Assembly: GCF_902170785.1 (NCBI RefSeq)
Contig: NZ_CABHYG010000011.1
Span: 397,566-461,565, forward strand
Direction of reading: 5' to 3'
Length of the DNA stretch: 64,000 bases
Origin: Yersinia proxima
Lineage (GTDB): Bacteria > Pseudomonadota > Gammaproteobacteria > Enterobacterales > Enterobacteriaceae
In this document: piece after piece, positions 52,191 to 60,275 of the stretch
How the letters are laid out: every line of letters starts with the position of its first letter
Position numbering within the stretch: position 1 is the first letter of the stretch
Position numbers and translations under genes: made by a program
Notes under the pieces: generated by a model
Told to the model about the DNA's origin: nothing
Database searches by the model: none
The model's input: the letters and a program-made list of their open reading frames with translations, nothing else

Positions 52191-53449
52191 TAATTCCACC
52201 AGGTTTAGTAAACTATTTTAAGTAGGTGATTATCGTATTGATGTAATACATACAATATAAGAATTAGCTTTTTCATTGTGGGAAAATTCCCAAATCGGTG
52301 TGCGTTTCATATACGTTATTATTGTAGTTAGCAATTAAAGAACCATTCATCTTCTCTGATAATAATTAGGGCGGTTAAAAATGCAGTTCACCAAACGCCC
52401 CAAGGATTGCCGCAATACCTGATTTATGGCTAAATTATTTGCAATGATGTTTTTTATTTTATAAACCAGTAGCCTATTAACCTCAGTGTTTATGCCACCC
52501 TATCTTTAATTGCTTTCTTTTTTGGTAACTGATTGTTATTTATCTTTTTGTTAAGCATGTTTGTGATGTCTCGACTATAAAGCCATACCCAATAAAATCA
52601 ATAATCTTTTGTTGGCTATTTATTGGGTTTTATTTTTAACCTATTGATTTTATTTTCTTTTTTTGTCTGTTAATTGATTTTTCGTTATTTTAAAAATGTA
52701 AATGGGTTCTTCTTTAAATAAAATCGTTGTCGTATACCTTAACGCCAAACAGACATAAGGATAGCTGAGTTTTCATGATGTAATTATAAATACAACAACG
52801 TTAAAAGCTATTATTTTTAAAGTGATAACTAGTATTTTGGACGTTCCATCACAGGCTTCAATAAAAATATCACAAGTTAACCTGTTTACCCCTGATTTAA
52901 TATTGAAGGGCAGGCGTTTATTTTATGTGGTGTTCGTTCTCCAAGTTCAGTTGCAATTGAAGAATGCTATCTTAACCATATGCTACATAAACTGTTTTAT
53001 CTAAACCAACACTATTCTGTTCAACTTTGCCATTACTGATCAGTTGCAGATATCTAATAGGATTAAGATGTCTCTCCACCAAGATGTCAGCGATGCCGAA
53101 TCTGTGACTGAAATCGTGACAGATGCAGAGGAAGTAGCATAACCAGCTCTGCCTCATCAACATAATATAAAAGTTAGGAACAACGTTGATAGCAGTAGTA
53201 TTGAATACCGATACCTCAGCAGGAGTTAACACAAAAGATAACCTCATATAATTTATAAAATAGCATAGAGACATTATAATTGAATAGAGGTAAATATTGG
53301 GTGTGTTATTTATGCCTCACTGAGGACTTTTCTCCCCCTCCCTAAAAATTAAATTTTTCATAAAATGATAAGAATAGTTAGCCGCCTTTGTAGTCCCCTG
53401 AATTTAGCTTTGCTGCATAATGGAGTTGTGTGGTTAAAATACAATCAAT
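52191..53449. other. Long AT-rich gap without intact genes
   Basis: This gap of about 1.25 kb is very AT-rich. It holds the invasin promoter at its left edge. At 52,588-52,628 ACCCAATAAA and TTTATTGGGT form a 10-bp stem with a 21-nt loop followed by TTTATTTTT, terminator-like on the plus strand but with no gene before it. ORFs of 60-100 codons at 52,822 (plus) and 52,972-53,274 (minus) show no family features and no good ribosome sites. Confidence 0.5.
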
Positions 53450-53935
53450 GGCGCATGATGAAGACAGCATGTTCTACTGAAACTCAGACCTTGCGGGTTT
53501 TTAAAGAGGTTGATGATGCCCGGCACGGGTGACCGGATTGTGTGCTTCAGTCGAAGCCTGCTGTATACCGTCTGAACACAGCAAGGGATATACAGGTGGT
53601 CGAAGCATTGTAAAAGCCAGCACATCAATATCCTGTATATGGTTTTGGCTGATGTTCTATAAGTTACGCCAGGCAAAGGCTTTGGAATGCAAACCGTGTT
53701 TATTGAGTGATTTAACAAATCGCTGTAAACAGAAATATTCGATATGCATCTGTTCAGAAGGTTGTCTGAAGTTCGCGTACTAACAAAAAATTGGCGCACA
53801 GAATATAACTAAGTACGCCCACATAGTTCACTTGACGATATGCCGCCAGTTATCTACGCGAGACAAGAACTGGCCGGAGACCCTCATTGAGGGTGGTACT
53901 ATAACCGGAGGGACTACAATTCATTATAAATTGCA
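53450..53935 (+). pseudogene. Decayed IS3-family transposase (orfB)
   Basis: Reading across frames gives recognisable transposase pieces. First comes LQSKPAVYRLNTARDIQVVEAL, then KPAHQYPVYGFG and MFYKLRQAKAL: the YGFGKMFYKLRQ region of the HTH_21 part. Then, after an internal deletion, FIE*FNKSL*TEIFDMHLFRRLSEVRVLTKNWRTEYN*VRPHSSLDDMPPVIYARQ, the C-terminal end of the rve catalytic domain with the final Glu. Most of the catalytic core is deleted and at least three stops and two frameshifts are present. The relic ends about 10 bp inside the 3' end of the LysR gene. Confidence 0.8.
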
Positions 53936-54745
53936 GTTACATCTATCTTTAAGAGCAATGATGAAGTCAGAAATTATTAATTTCAAAGATGGACATTTCA
54001 CTTTGTCACTATTTAAATGTATCGCTTGCTTAAGGTTGAGTTCTTTCAACTCAAATTCTAATGAACTTTGATTAACGGACTTCGAAAAGTGAGTGATACT
54101 TGGAAGTACTGAAACTGCCAACCCCGTTGATACCATCTCAACCAAGTAATGGAAATCTTCAGTAAATATCACTTTCTCAATTCCATATTTTTTTGTTACT
54201 TCATTTTTCAATTCGTGGAAAATACTAATATCACTAAATCTGGGGTCAAGCACCATTATATTGGCTTCTTTGCCTATCTTTTTGATCAAACTAAACTTTA
54301 TGTCAATTAAATCAGTGTTGCTATCTTTCTCATCACTAATGGTTTTCCTAATGCTTAAGTCTATATAGCTGGATAAGGCATTAGAGAAATTAACTTTTGC
54401 GCTTATACCAAGAGCCATGAAATAGCAACTAATCATATCAACTAGAAAGTACAGGTCTTTATCAAGGTATATGTTAATGTTCTTGTTTTTCCTTGATATT
54501 TTACTTTCAATTTCACACAGTCCGTGATAGTGACTTGATAAGTCTTTGTATAACATAAAAGCATCACGTGACATTTCCATAGACCCATTTTTATATTTAA
54601 AGAGTTTTATTTCTAACCGTTCCTCCATTTTTTTTAGCATACTTGATACAGCGGGAGGGCTCAAATTCAAGCGTTCTGCTGCTACCTTTATTGACTTTTC
54701 TTCAGCGACGGATATGAATGACTTTAGTTCTCTTGATAGAAACAT
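53924..54745 (-). CDS. LysR-type regulator next to the chitinase secretion cassette
   Basis: This 273-aa protein starts with a standard LysR helix-turn-helix (residues about 1-60: LKSFISVAEEKSIKVAAERLNLSPPAVSSMLKKMEERLEIKLFKYKNGSMEM). It has a shortened or divergent effector domain, with FHYLVEMVSTGLAVSVLPSI in the second half; typical members are 290-320 aa. It is AT-rich. It reads in the same direction as the cassette, separated from it by an IS6 relic. A decayed copy of its 3' end lies at 60,060-60,275 on the other side of the chitinase gene. Control of the cassette is a plausible inference. Confidence 0.82.
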   Translation of the reverse strand: MFLSRELKSFISVAEEKSIKVAAERLNLSPPAVSSMLKKMEERLEIKLFKYKNGSMEMSRDAFMLYKDLSSHYHGLCEIESKISRKNKNINIYLDKDLYFLVDMISCYFMALGISAKVNFSNALSSYIDLSIRKTISDEKDSNTDLIDIKFSLIKKIGKEANIMVLDPRFSDISIFHELKNEVTKKYGIEKVIFTEDFHYLVEMVSTGLAVSVLPSITHFSKSVNQSSLEFELKELNLKQAIHLNSDKVKCPSLKLIISDFIIALKDRCNCNL

Positions 54746-54903
54746 GTAGGCCTCTTATTTTTGTTATATAAACTTCACAATTAACATGGCAGTAATATGT
54801 GATGTGTATATTATATTATTGAAACTGATAATTAACATAATATAATCACTCATCTTGTTTACTATTCGTTGTACCAGAATGACTAGTTGATAGTTAGCAA
54901 TCT

Positions 54904-55450
54904 GGTTCTGTCGTATTAACGTAGATAAGCTAGTAAACGTTGCGCAGTGGATTTTTCTAGCCTTCAGCAGACAAAATTTGTCCACGGGTGACAACTCATC
55001 ATTTTGCAGATGTTGATATTACCCTTTGCATATCATCTGTAGTGGTTCGATGCTGGCCAGATGTATCTGGGCCCATCGGAACTATTTGAATCCCAAAGTT
55101 TGTCATATCCGTTGTTTGATATTTCGGTGGTCTCATTCAACCTGGTTATTCAGATATTTCTTCTGTCTGATGGCAATGATTTCTTTACAGGATTTGTCGG
55201 CACCACTTTTTTCAATGGTTAATCTCGCAGGTTTACTGTGGTGTCGAATAGTCTTGCAAAATAAACGCAGTGTAGCGGCGGAATTTCGTTTGGCTGTTAG
55301 CCGAAACTTGATAGCTTGGCCTCCAGTATTGACCGCACAGCATAGATATTTCCACTACCTTTTAATGTTGGTGTAGGTTTCCTCCATTTGTCATCGCTGC
55401 CCCATACAACGTTTATGCTAGCGAAATACTTTACCCTGTAACGACATCTG
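54904..55450 (-). pseudogene. Decayed IS6-family (IS26-like) transposase
   Basis: The minus strand from about 55,400 down reads as an IS6-type DDE transposase in one frame with stops inside. The pieces are EETYTNIKR*WKYLCCAVNTGGQAIKFRLTAKRNSAATLRLF, KSGADKSCKEIIAIRQKKYLNNQVE*DHRNIKQRI, then LGFK*FRWAQIHLASIEPLQMI, and finally LSPVDKFCLL. These match the DETY-x-K-x3-WKYLYRAVD, IRQ-x-KYLNN-x-VEQDHR and GLSPAEQFY blocks of the family. Four or more stops and a lost first catalytic Asp show it is dead. GGTTCTGTCG at 54,904 fits the GGTTCTGT inverted-repeat end of IS6 elements. The far end is not identified. Confidence 0.82.
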
Positions 55451-55732
55451 ACGGATAACACCTATAGGGGGAATGCAGGCGGCGGAAGACCTTTTAGATC
55501 AAAAAAATAAATAGGCGACATTACCAAAAATAGTATATTTTCCGAGCAAGTGTTTATGAGGCGGCGCTCTAAAATCTGCCCAGTTTTTAAGGTTCATCAG
55601 TCGCGAAGCTCATCAGGGTACGGGCATAAAGTCTATTTTGACGCTGGATAAATTCATGCAAGCCAATAATGTCTTCGGTATCAGTATTGCAAACTGTGAC
55701 CTATGCGAGCTAAAACTTTGTTAGAGAGGCTT

Positions 55733-55765
55733 AAATTCGCCACATATAATATATGTGGCGAATTT
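55733..55765. terminator. Perfect 14-bp terminator hairpin at the end of the cassette
   Basis: AAATTCGCCACATA (55,733-55,746) and TATGTGGCGAATTT (55,752-55,765) are exactly complementary with a 5-nt loop. It lies 12 bp beyond the stop of the crystallin-like gene on the minus strand, and so closes the secretion cassette transcript. Confidence 0.8.
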
Positions 55766-55777
55766 ATTAGTTACTTA

Positions 55778-56431
55778 TTACTTTACCATAGCCACGCCAT
55801 TGCGGCTTTGAGTGATACTGTTGATGACGAGTTCAAAACGATATCCTGTCTTTTTAACCAGTTCCCAGCCAGCAGGGAAAGTTTCAGAATAAGTAACTGC
55901 TTTAAGTTCTTTCGCAGAAGTATCATACATGAAATAGGCAGAACCGATTTCCAGAGGAGTCTTGTTTTTATCGAACAGAATAATTGACGTTACATACATT
56001 CTTCCATCATTCGGAATAAGGCCAATAATATCATAATCACCATTAGCAGAAATGTTCACAGGATTATCAATTGTATATGTTTGAATGAAAACATAGTCCA
56101 GATTGTTGCTTGGTGATTTATTGGTCAACTTAATGGCCAGAAGCTCCGTATCTTTTGGTGCAGTCACAAACTTCGACAATCCTTGAATATCACTGATATC
56201 CGGCTGTGATGTTGTCCACACCTTATAGATTTGTTCAGGCTGAGAATCATGATAATGTCGCCAGCCGTGAACAATACTTAATTCTGCAATGTCAACTGAT
56301 AGGAATTTATCATTGAGTTCCGGAGATAGGTTGTAGACAATCTCACGCTCTTTATAATTGTGAGGTTTGCCATTAAAGTTTTTCTGCTGGAAAAATATAG
56401 CACCGGTTGCACTTTTATTTACTTCGTTCAT
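55778..56431 (-). CDS. Signal-less beta/gamma-crystallin-like protein, candidate cargo of the lysis cassette
   Basis: The start is the ATG at 56,431 (MNEVNKSATGAIFFQQ), with AAAAGGAG at good spacing; the frame continues upstream without a better site. The 217-aa protein has no signal peptide. Residues about 9-55 resemble one beta/gamma-crystallin Greek-key unit: AIFFQQKNFNGKPHNYKEREIVYNLSPELNDKFLSVDI, with the aromatic-x4-F-x-G and the downstream L-N-D-K-F-S-S-V-like element. The remaining 150 residues are beta-rich (YVFIQTYTIDNPVNISANGDYDIIGLIPNDGRMYVTSIILFDKNK) and unknown to me. It is last in the operon-like cassette, 114 bp after the outer spanin. Probably released with the chitinase. Confidence 0.6.
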   Translation of the reverse strand: MNEVNKSATGAIFFQQKNFNGKPHNYKEREIVYNLSPELNDKFLSVDIAELSIVHGWRHYHDSQPEQIYKVWTTSQPDISDIQGLSKFVTAPKDTELLAIKLTNKSPSNNLDYVFIQTYTIDNPVNISANGDYDIIGLIPNDGRMYVTSIILFDKNKTPLEIGSAYFMYDTSAKELKAVTYSETFPAGWELVKKTGYRFELVINSITQSRNGVAMVK

Positions 56432-56545
56432 ATATAACTCCTTTTGGATTGATAGCAACTGCATAGTTGCAGGATATAACTCTATTTTGGTTGAATGGGA
56501 TATGCTTAATCACAATTTCCCCATTAGTACTACTAGTGAAAATAT

Positions 56546-56848
56546 TTAATTACTTGATTTAATATCTATGTTCTTTCGCCACTTTATAATTTCATCTATC
56601 TGATTGGCACATATATCTAAAGCCAGCCCACGCTGTTTGGCGAGAATTGCAATGTCTCGCCATGTATTACCTGATAATTTAGGTTTGTTACACGAGATTA
56701 GTAATATATCTGCCGGGTACTTATAAATGAATTTTGTTTGTTTTCTTTCATTATTATTACTGCAAGATGTTAAAAATATTATCAGGGATAGTATTATTAG
56801 CACATTGCTCACGGGATAAAGCATGTTGAAGTTGTGTCGTTTCCGCAT
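56546..56848 (-). CDS. Outer-membrane spanin lipoprotein (Rz1/ChiZ-like)
   Basis: This 100-aa lipoprotein has the signal VLIILSLIIFLTSC and a lipobox (L-T-S-C), then a short Lys/Asn-rich periplasmic part. Its first 92 bp overlap the end of the inner-spanin gene in another frame, the nested Rz/Rz1 layout of phage lysis cassettes. Outer spanins link with the inner spanin to fuse the two membranes. An in-frame second Met (MLYPVSNV) eight codons in is a possible start. It is longer than lambda Rz1 (about 60 aa precursor). Confidence 0.8.
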   Translation of the reverse strand: MRKRHNFNMLYPVSNVLIILSLIIFLTSCSNNNERKQTKFIYKYPADILLISCNKPKLSGNTWRDIAILAKQRGLALDICANQIDEIIKWRKNIDIKSSN

Positions 56849-57098
56849 CGACTTTCTTCTTTAGTTGCTGATCAAGTAATAAGTAGCGCTCCGTAACAAC
56901 CCAATTTTCAGACTCATTAATCCTAAAAGTATTGATTGTATCCGCAAGCAGTTCATTCTTAGTATTCGCCATTGCCAGTGCGACTTTTTGTTTTTTGTTC
57001 TCATTAAAAAGACTATTTATACTCAGTAGGAGAAAAACGGCAAAGCCTCCCAAAAAAATCATGGCTATGGACTGTATTTTAATAATAGTCCAGTTCAT
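56757..57098 (-). CDS. Inner-membrane spanin (Rz/ChiY-like)
   Basis: The start is the ATG at 57,098 (MNWTIIKIQSIAM), overlapping the endopeptidase stop as ATGA. The 113-aa protein has one N-terminal transmembrane helix (IQSIAMIFLGGFAVFLLLSINSLF). A charged, helical coiled-coil periplasmic region follows (NKKQKVALAMANTKNELLADTINTF, later DQQLKKKVDAETTQLQHAL). That is the single-pass N-in topology of an Rz-type spanin. It nests with the outer spanin gene. Function is inferred from topology and cassette order, because spanins are poorly conserved. Confidence 0.82.
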   Translation of the reverse strand: MNWTIIKIQSIAMIFLGGFAVFLLLSINSLFNENKKQKVALAMANTKNELLADTINTFRINESENWVVTERYLLLDQQLKKKVDAETTQLQHALSREQCANNTIPDNIFNILQ

Positions 57099-57487
57099 AT
57101 CGGATACTCTTTGAACGGAAGTTGGAAGTGTGGGCCATCTTTTAACGATTTCCAATCCCCTCCCCATTCAATAGGGATATTCAATTCTTTAGCTGCTGAC
57201 TTCATTGTGTTAGCAAGTCGTTCATAATATTGCCACTCCCAACTTATTTTTCCATCAATATAAACAGCAATATCAATGGCATGACCTGAAAGGTGGCGAC
57301 TATTAAATGTCTGACTTGCACCACTAGTAAATAACTCTTTTTGCCTGGAAATAGAACGTAAACCTTCGATAATACCAAAGTCTACGGTGCTAATTTTCAG
57401 AGCATAATGTACAATTTTAATCAAGTCCGGATGGACATCTATTAAATTTTGTTCGCTTCTTTTGCTTAGCTTGAAATTATTCATCAT
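57095..57487 (-). CDS. L-alanyl-D-glutamate endopeptidase (M15, ChiX-like)
   Basis: This 130-aa peptidoglycan peptidase of the VanY/M15 type has the metal ligands in SGHAIDIAVYIDGK (H and D) and DGPHFQLP (second H). The conserved FGIIEGLRSISRQKELFTSGASQT precedes them. It starts at a pair of ATGs (57,487/57,484) overlapping the holin stop (ATGATGAATAA) and overlaps the spanin start. There is no signal peptide, so it needs the holin to reach the cell wall. In Serratia, ChiX with the same fold is required for chitinase release. Good match in length and place. Confidence 0.93.
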   Translation of the reverse strand: MMNNFKLSKRSEQNLIDVHPDLIKIVHYALKISTVDFGIIEGLRSISRQKELFTSGASQTFNSRHLSGHAIDIAVYIDGKISWEWQYYERLANTMKSAAKELNIPIEWGGDWKSLKDGPHFQLPFKEYPI

Positions 57488-57809
57488 TCTTTTTTCCTAT
57501 GTTAATATTTTTTTCTCCAAACCTCCATCTGACTAATTTAGATATGTAATCAGTTCCCATATAACCAATAGTGACACTTGATAAATATGCAAGGTCAGTG
57601 GTTACATCAATGAAAACGAGTAGGTCGCGAACTGAAAAAGCAATAAATAAACATATTAATGCATCAAAAAAACAGTGTTTTAATGGCTTGTAATGATATC
57701 TCCCACGCAACCATGCAATTATTCCAGCGATCGCTCCATAACCCATATCAGTAAGGTTTGATAATGATGAATCGAGTAATTGTGATATTAAATTTATATT
57801 ATTATTCAT
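57477..57809 (-). CDS. Phage-type holin (ChiW-like)
   Basis: This 110-aa protein has two to three hydrophobic segments. It also has the lambda-like holin pattern GYGAIAGIIAWLRGRYHYKPLKHCFFDALICLFIAFSVRDLLVFI, then LAYLSSVTIGYMGTDYISKLVR. The Gly-x-Leu-Arg-Gly-Arg turn and the G-Y-M-G-T-D motif are shared with phage and T10SS holins. It opens the inner membrane for the endopeptidase and cargo. It lies 109 bp after the chitinase gene and overlaps the endopeptidase gene by 11 bp. Confidence 0.92.
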   Translation of the reverse strand: MNNNINLISQLLDSSLSNLTDMGYGAIAGIIAWLRGRYHYKPLKHCFFDALICLFIAFSVRDLLVFIDVTTDLAYLSSVTIGYMGTDYISKLVRWRFGEKNINIGKKNDE

Positions 57810-57918
57810 TTGGGTATCTATAACTTTAAATAATAAAAATACTTTTATTAAACTATAAGAAAATTATTTATATCGACTGCTTAATAGCGAGCAATCGATC
57901 ATGGACTTAAATCTTACT

Positions 57919-59850
57919 TTAAATTAATTTTTTCCATGGATAAGCATCTGTGGGGTCAGCAGTTCCTGGTTCAGCTGCGTATGTCCACCATTTCGCTTCC
58001 CAATTATCGCCTTTCCAACTTACTCGATCAGAAGCAATATAAGTCGCCTCTTTTTGCCACTCTGGATAATCTGGAGGTGATACTACAGAAATAGAGTGCG
58101 ATACAGTAGCATGGTCAACGCCATCAGTTACAGAAAGCATAAACTGAAGTTTTTCCATTGAGCTGTTAACTGATGGGACAATGAAACTAATGACAGATTT
58201 GTCCTTGGCATCTGGATTTACAGAGTCTGGAGTTATCCAAGTGAACTGCAATGATCCTGGGGTGGCAGATGAGCTGTTTTCACCTGAAAGAGTCACTTTG
58301 TCTCCTATTTTGGAAATAGTAGGCCCCGTGATTACCGTTCTTATTGCTTCAATTGGTGACGGAGTGACATTGATACCTTTAAAATAGAAAGGTGACATAT
58401 CAATGTTTTGCTTAACAACAGGGCACTCTAGCCCCTCGCGTGCAGCATTAACAAGTAATCCTTGGTCTTGATCGGCTGTCCAGGTAAAGATGCCTCCCAA
58501 ATTTTTATTTTTTACATATTCCGCTTTTGCTTTAACGGTTCGAGGAGTATCAATCGAAATAAACAGTGAGGACTCTGGATTATATAAGTAATCAGCATCC
58601 GCCACTTCATCTGTATATAAGTTAAAACCATTTCTTCCTTTTCTGTTCTCCAGGTCTAAATAATTATTGATTATGTCATACCATTCAGTTGAACCAGAAT
58701 CAAATGTGCCAGTAGTATTGCCATCACCAGGATTATAGTTACCACTTAACGGTGATAGAGTGCTTAATTTAGCCATTTTTGCATTTCGTGAATATCCTGC
58801 GTAGCCGATATTGATAGCCTCTGCAGGTACACCTTGTGCGAGTAGATAGTCAACTGCAGACTCTACACTATAGGAGGTTTCGGGTGTTGAATGTAAATTA
58901 GTATGATGGGTAACTAATTCAGACCACGGGGTTCCAAAGAAGTCATATGTCATGACATTCAGTCCATATAAACCTGCACTGATTAATTCTGGGATATTTG
59001 ATTTGGCCATAATTGCAGGGATGGCAGAGCAGGCGATGCTTATTTTTACATCTGGCCGATTAGCTGCAACCAGCATACCTTTTAACTCTTTAATTAAGAG
59101 GGCATAGCATTTTCCGTCATTTTCATCGAAAGGATTATTATTACCTGCTGAACCAGGATATTCCCAATCAATGTCAACTTCTGAGAACATAGGGAAACGA
59201 GTGAAGATATCTACTACGCTACGGCAAAATACCTGACGAAGATGAATATCTCTCACCATGTCATGGAAAGCATTACTCATGGTCCAACCACCGATACTGA
59301 AAGATAAAGCTAGTTCGTGGCCTTGCTCAAGAGCTTTTCTTTGCAAATCTCTCAGCCCGCCGAGTACTCCCATAGCGTTGAGCTGGTTAAAACCTTGTGG
59401 CATAGGAATATCCTGATAAGCAGGAAATCCACAATTACGGTAAGACTGACAATCTCCCCAAGCATCGATAAATGATGCCTCACCTGGGTAAAAACGGCCA
59501 AATAAAGGTGACTGTTGAGCAATTAGTTGATGTTTATCACCTTGATCGCCAACAATTCCGCAGAATCCGATGATCAACTTGTCATAAGCAAGTGGATCAA
59601 CCAGAGCTAAATCAACGCCACGTCCGCGTAAACTTTTTTGCTGATTATTATCTAGTCGGCCATCATATTGTGACCAATCAGTATAATAGCCTATAACTTT
59701 AGCTCTCCCTTTAACATTATATTTGTTATAAACACTTTTCGCGACACGTGCGGATGTATAGCTATAATTATTCGTCTCAGTTTTAGCTGAAAAGCCATCT
59801 AAGTCATAAGACTTCTCTGTGGCCTCATCATATTGAATTAACAATGACAT
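57919..59850 (-). CDS. Signal-less GH18 chitinase with Ig/PKD-like and chitin-binding modules
   Basis: This 643-aa protein has no signal peptide (MSLLIQYDEATEKSYDLDG). The GH18 catalytic domain covers residues about 50-490: VIGYYTDWSQYDG, SFSIGGW at about 183-189, and the active-site FSEVDIDWEYP with D226, D228 and E230. The first Asp of the D-x2-D-x-D-x-E motif is Ser223. An Ig/PKD-like domain (about 500-590, VITGPTISKIGDKVTLSGENSSSATPGSLQFTW) precedes a C-terminal chitin-binding module of the ChiC/CBM5-12 type (PEWQKEATYIASDRVSWKGDNWEAKWWT). Its resemblance is to the chitinases Chi2 of Yersinia entomophaga and ChiA. Without a signal it must leave through the adjacent holin-peptidase-spanin cassette. 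Confidence 0.93.
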   Translation of the reverse strand: MSLLIQYDEATEKSYDLDGFSAKTETNNYSYTSARVAKSVYNKYNVKGRAKVIGYYTDWSQYDGRLDNNQQKSLRGRGVDLALVDPLAYDKLIIGFCGIVGDQGDKHQLIAQQSPLFGRFYPGEASFIDAWGDCQSYRNCGFPAYQDIPMPQGFNQLNAMGVLGGLRDLQRKALEQGHELALSFSIGGWTMSNAFHDMVRDIHLRQVFCRSVVDIFTRFPMFSEVDIDWEYPGSAGNNNPFDENDGKCYALLIKELKGMLVAANRPDVKISIACSAIPAIMAKSNIPELISAGLYGLNVMTYDFFGTPWSELVTHHTNLHSTPETSYSVESAVDYLLAQGVPAEAINIGYAGYSRNAKMAKLSTLSPLSGNYNPGDGNTTGTFDSGSTEWYDIINNYLDLENRKGRNGFNLYTDEVADADYLYNPESSLFISIDTPRTVKAKAEYVKNKNLGGIFTWTADQDQGLLVNAAREGLECPVVKQNIDMSPFYFKGINVTPSPIEAIRTVITGPTISKIGDKVTLSGENSSSATPGSLQFTWITPDSVNPDAKDKSVISFIVPSVNSSMEKLQFMLSVTDGVDHATVSHSISVVSPPDYPEWQKEATYIASDRVSWKGDNWEAKWWTYAAEPGTADPTDAYPWKKLI

Positions 59851-60059
59851 ATTGACTCCTACTTATGATTAAGTATATGGGAAATTTAGATAACAAAAAA
59901 ATTAAAGATAAAGCTAATAAAACTACTATACGTCTATATCAATTATTCTCCTGAAGCAAAATCAGTATATTTAAAAATAAAAACACAACAAGTAAAATTA
60001 TTTTATTAGAAGATTAAAATTTACTTATTACATATACAAATATGGTTGCATCTGTATTT

Positions 60060-60275
60060 AATATTAATAACGAAATCAGATATTGTTAATTTCAAAAAAT
60101 GAACATTTCGTAGTGATACCGCCAATAGGTTGAGTTTTATCTACAATACGGAGTTTGATGGCTAGTAGAGTGAAAGTGTGCGCTAAGAATACAATGAAGT
60201 ACTTTTCACTAGATCTAACGTTAATATTTGTCCTTATCCCTCCCCGTAAGTCATTACATATGTGTGAAAACAAAT
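60060..60275 (-). pseudogene. Remnant of a LysR gene 3' end, paralogous to the gene at 53,924
   Basis: On the minus strand the stretch LAIKLRIVDKTQPIGGITTKCSFF, followed after a one-base shift by LKLTISDFVIN, aligns with the end of the LysR protein at 53,924 (LEFELKELNLKQAIHL...KVKCPSLKLIISDFIIAL). The nucleotides also match: GTCAGAAATTATTAATTTCA there and ATCAGATATTGTTAATTTCA here. Only the last quarter of the gene is recognisable, with a frameshift and no start. It sits 210 bp upstream of the chitinase gene. Confidence 0.65.

Noticed and set aside
52588..52628. Terminator-like hairpin read as evidence of a small RNA
   Set aside because: No promoter or conserved sequence upstream that I can point to; left as a note.
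52972..53274. 100-aa minus-strand frame
   Set aside because: No recognisable motif, no good ribosome site, in a region full of relics.
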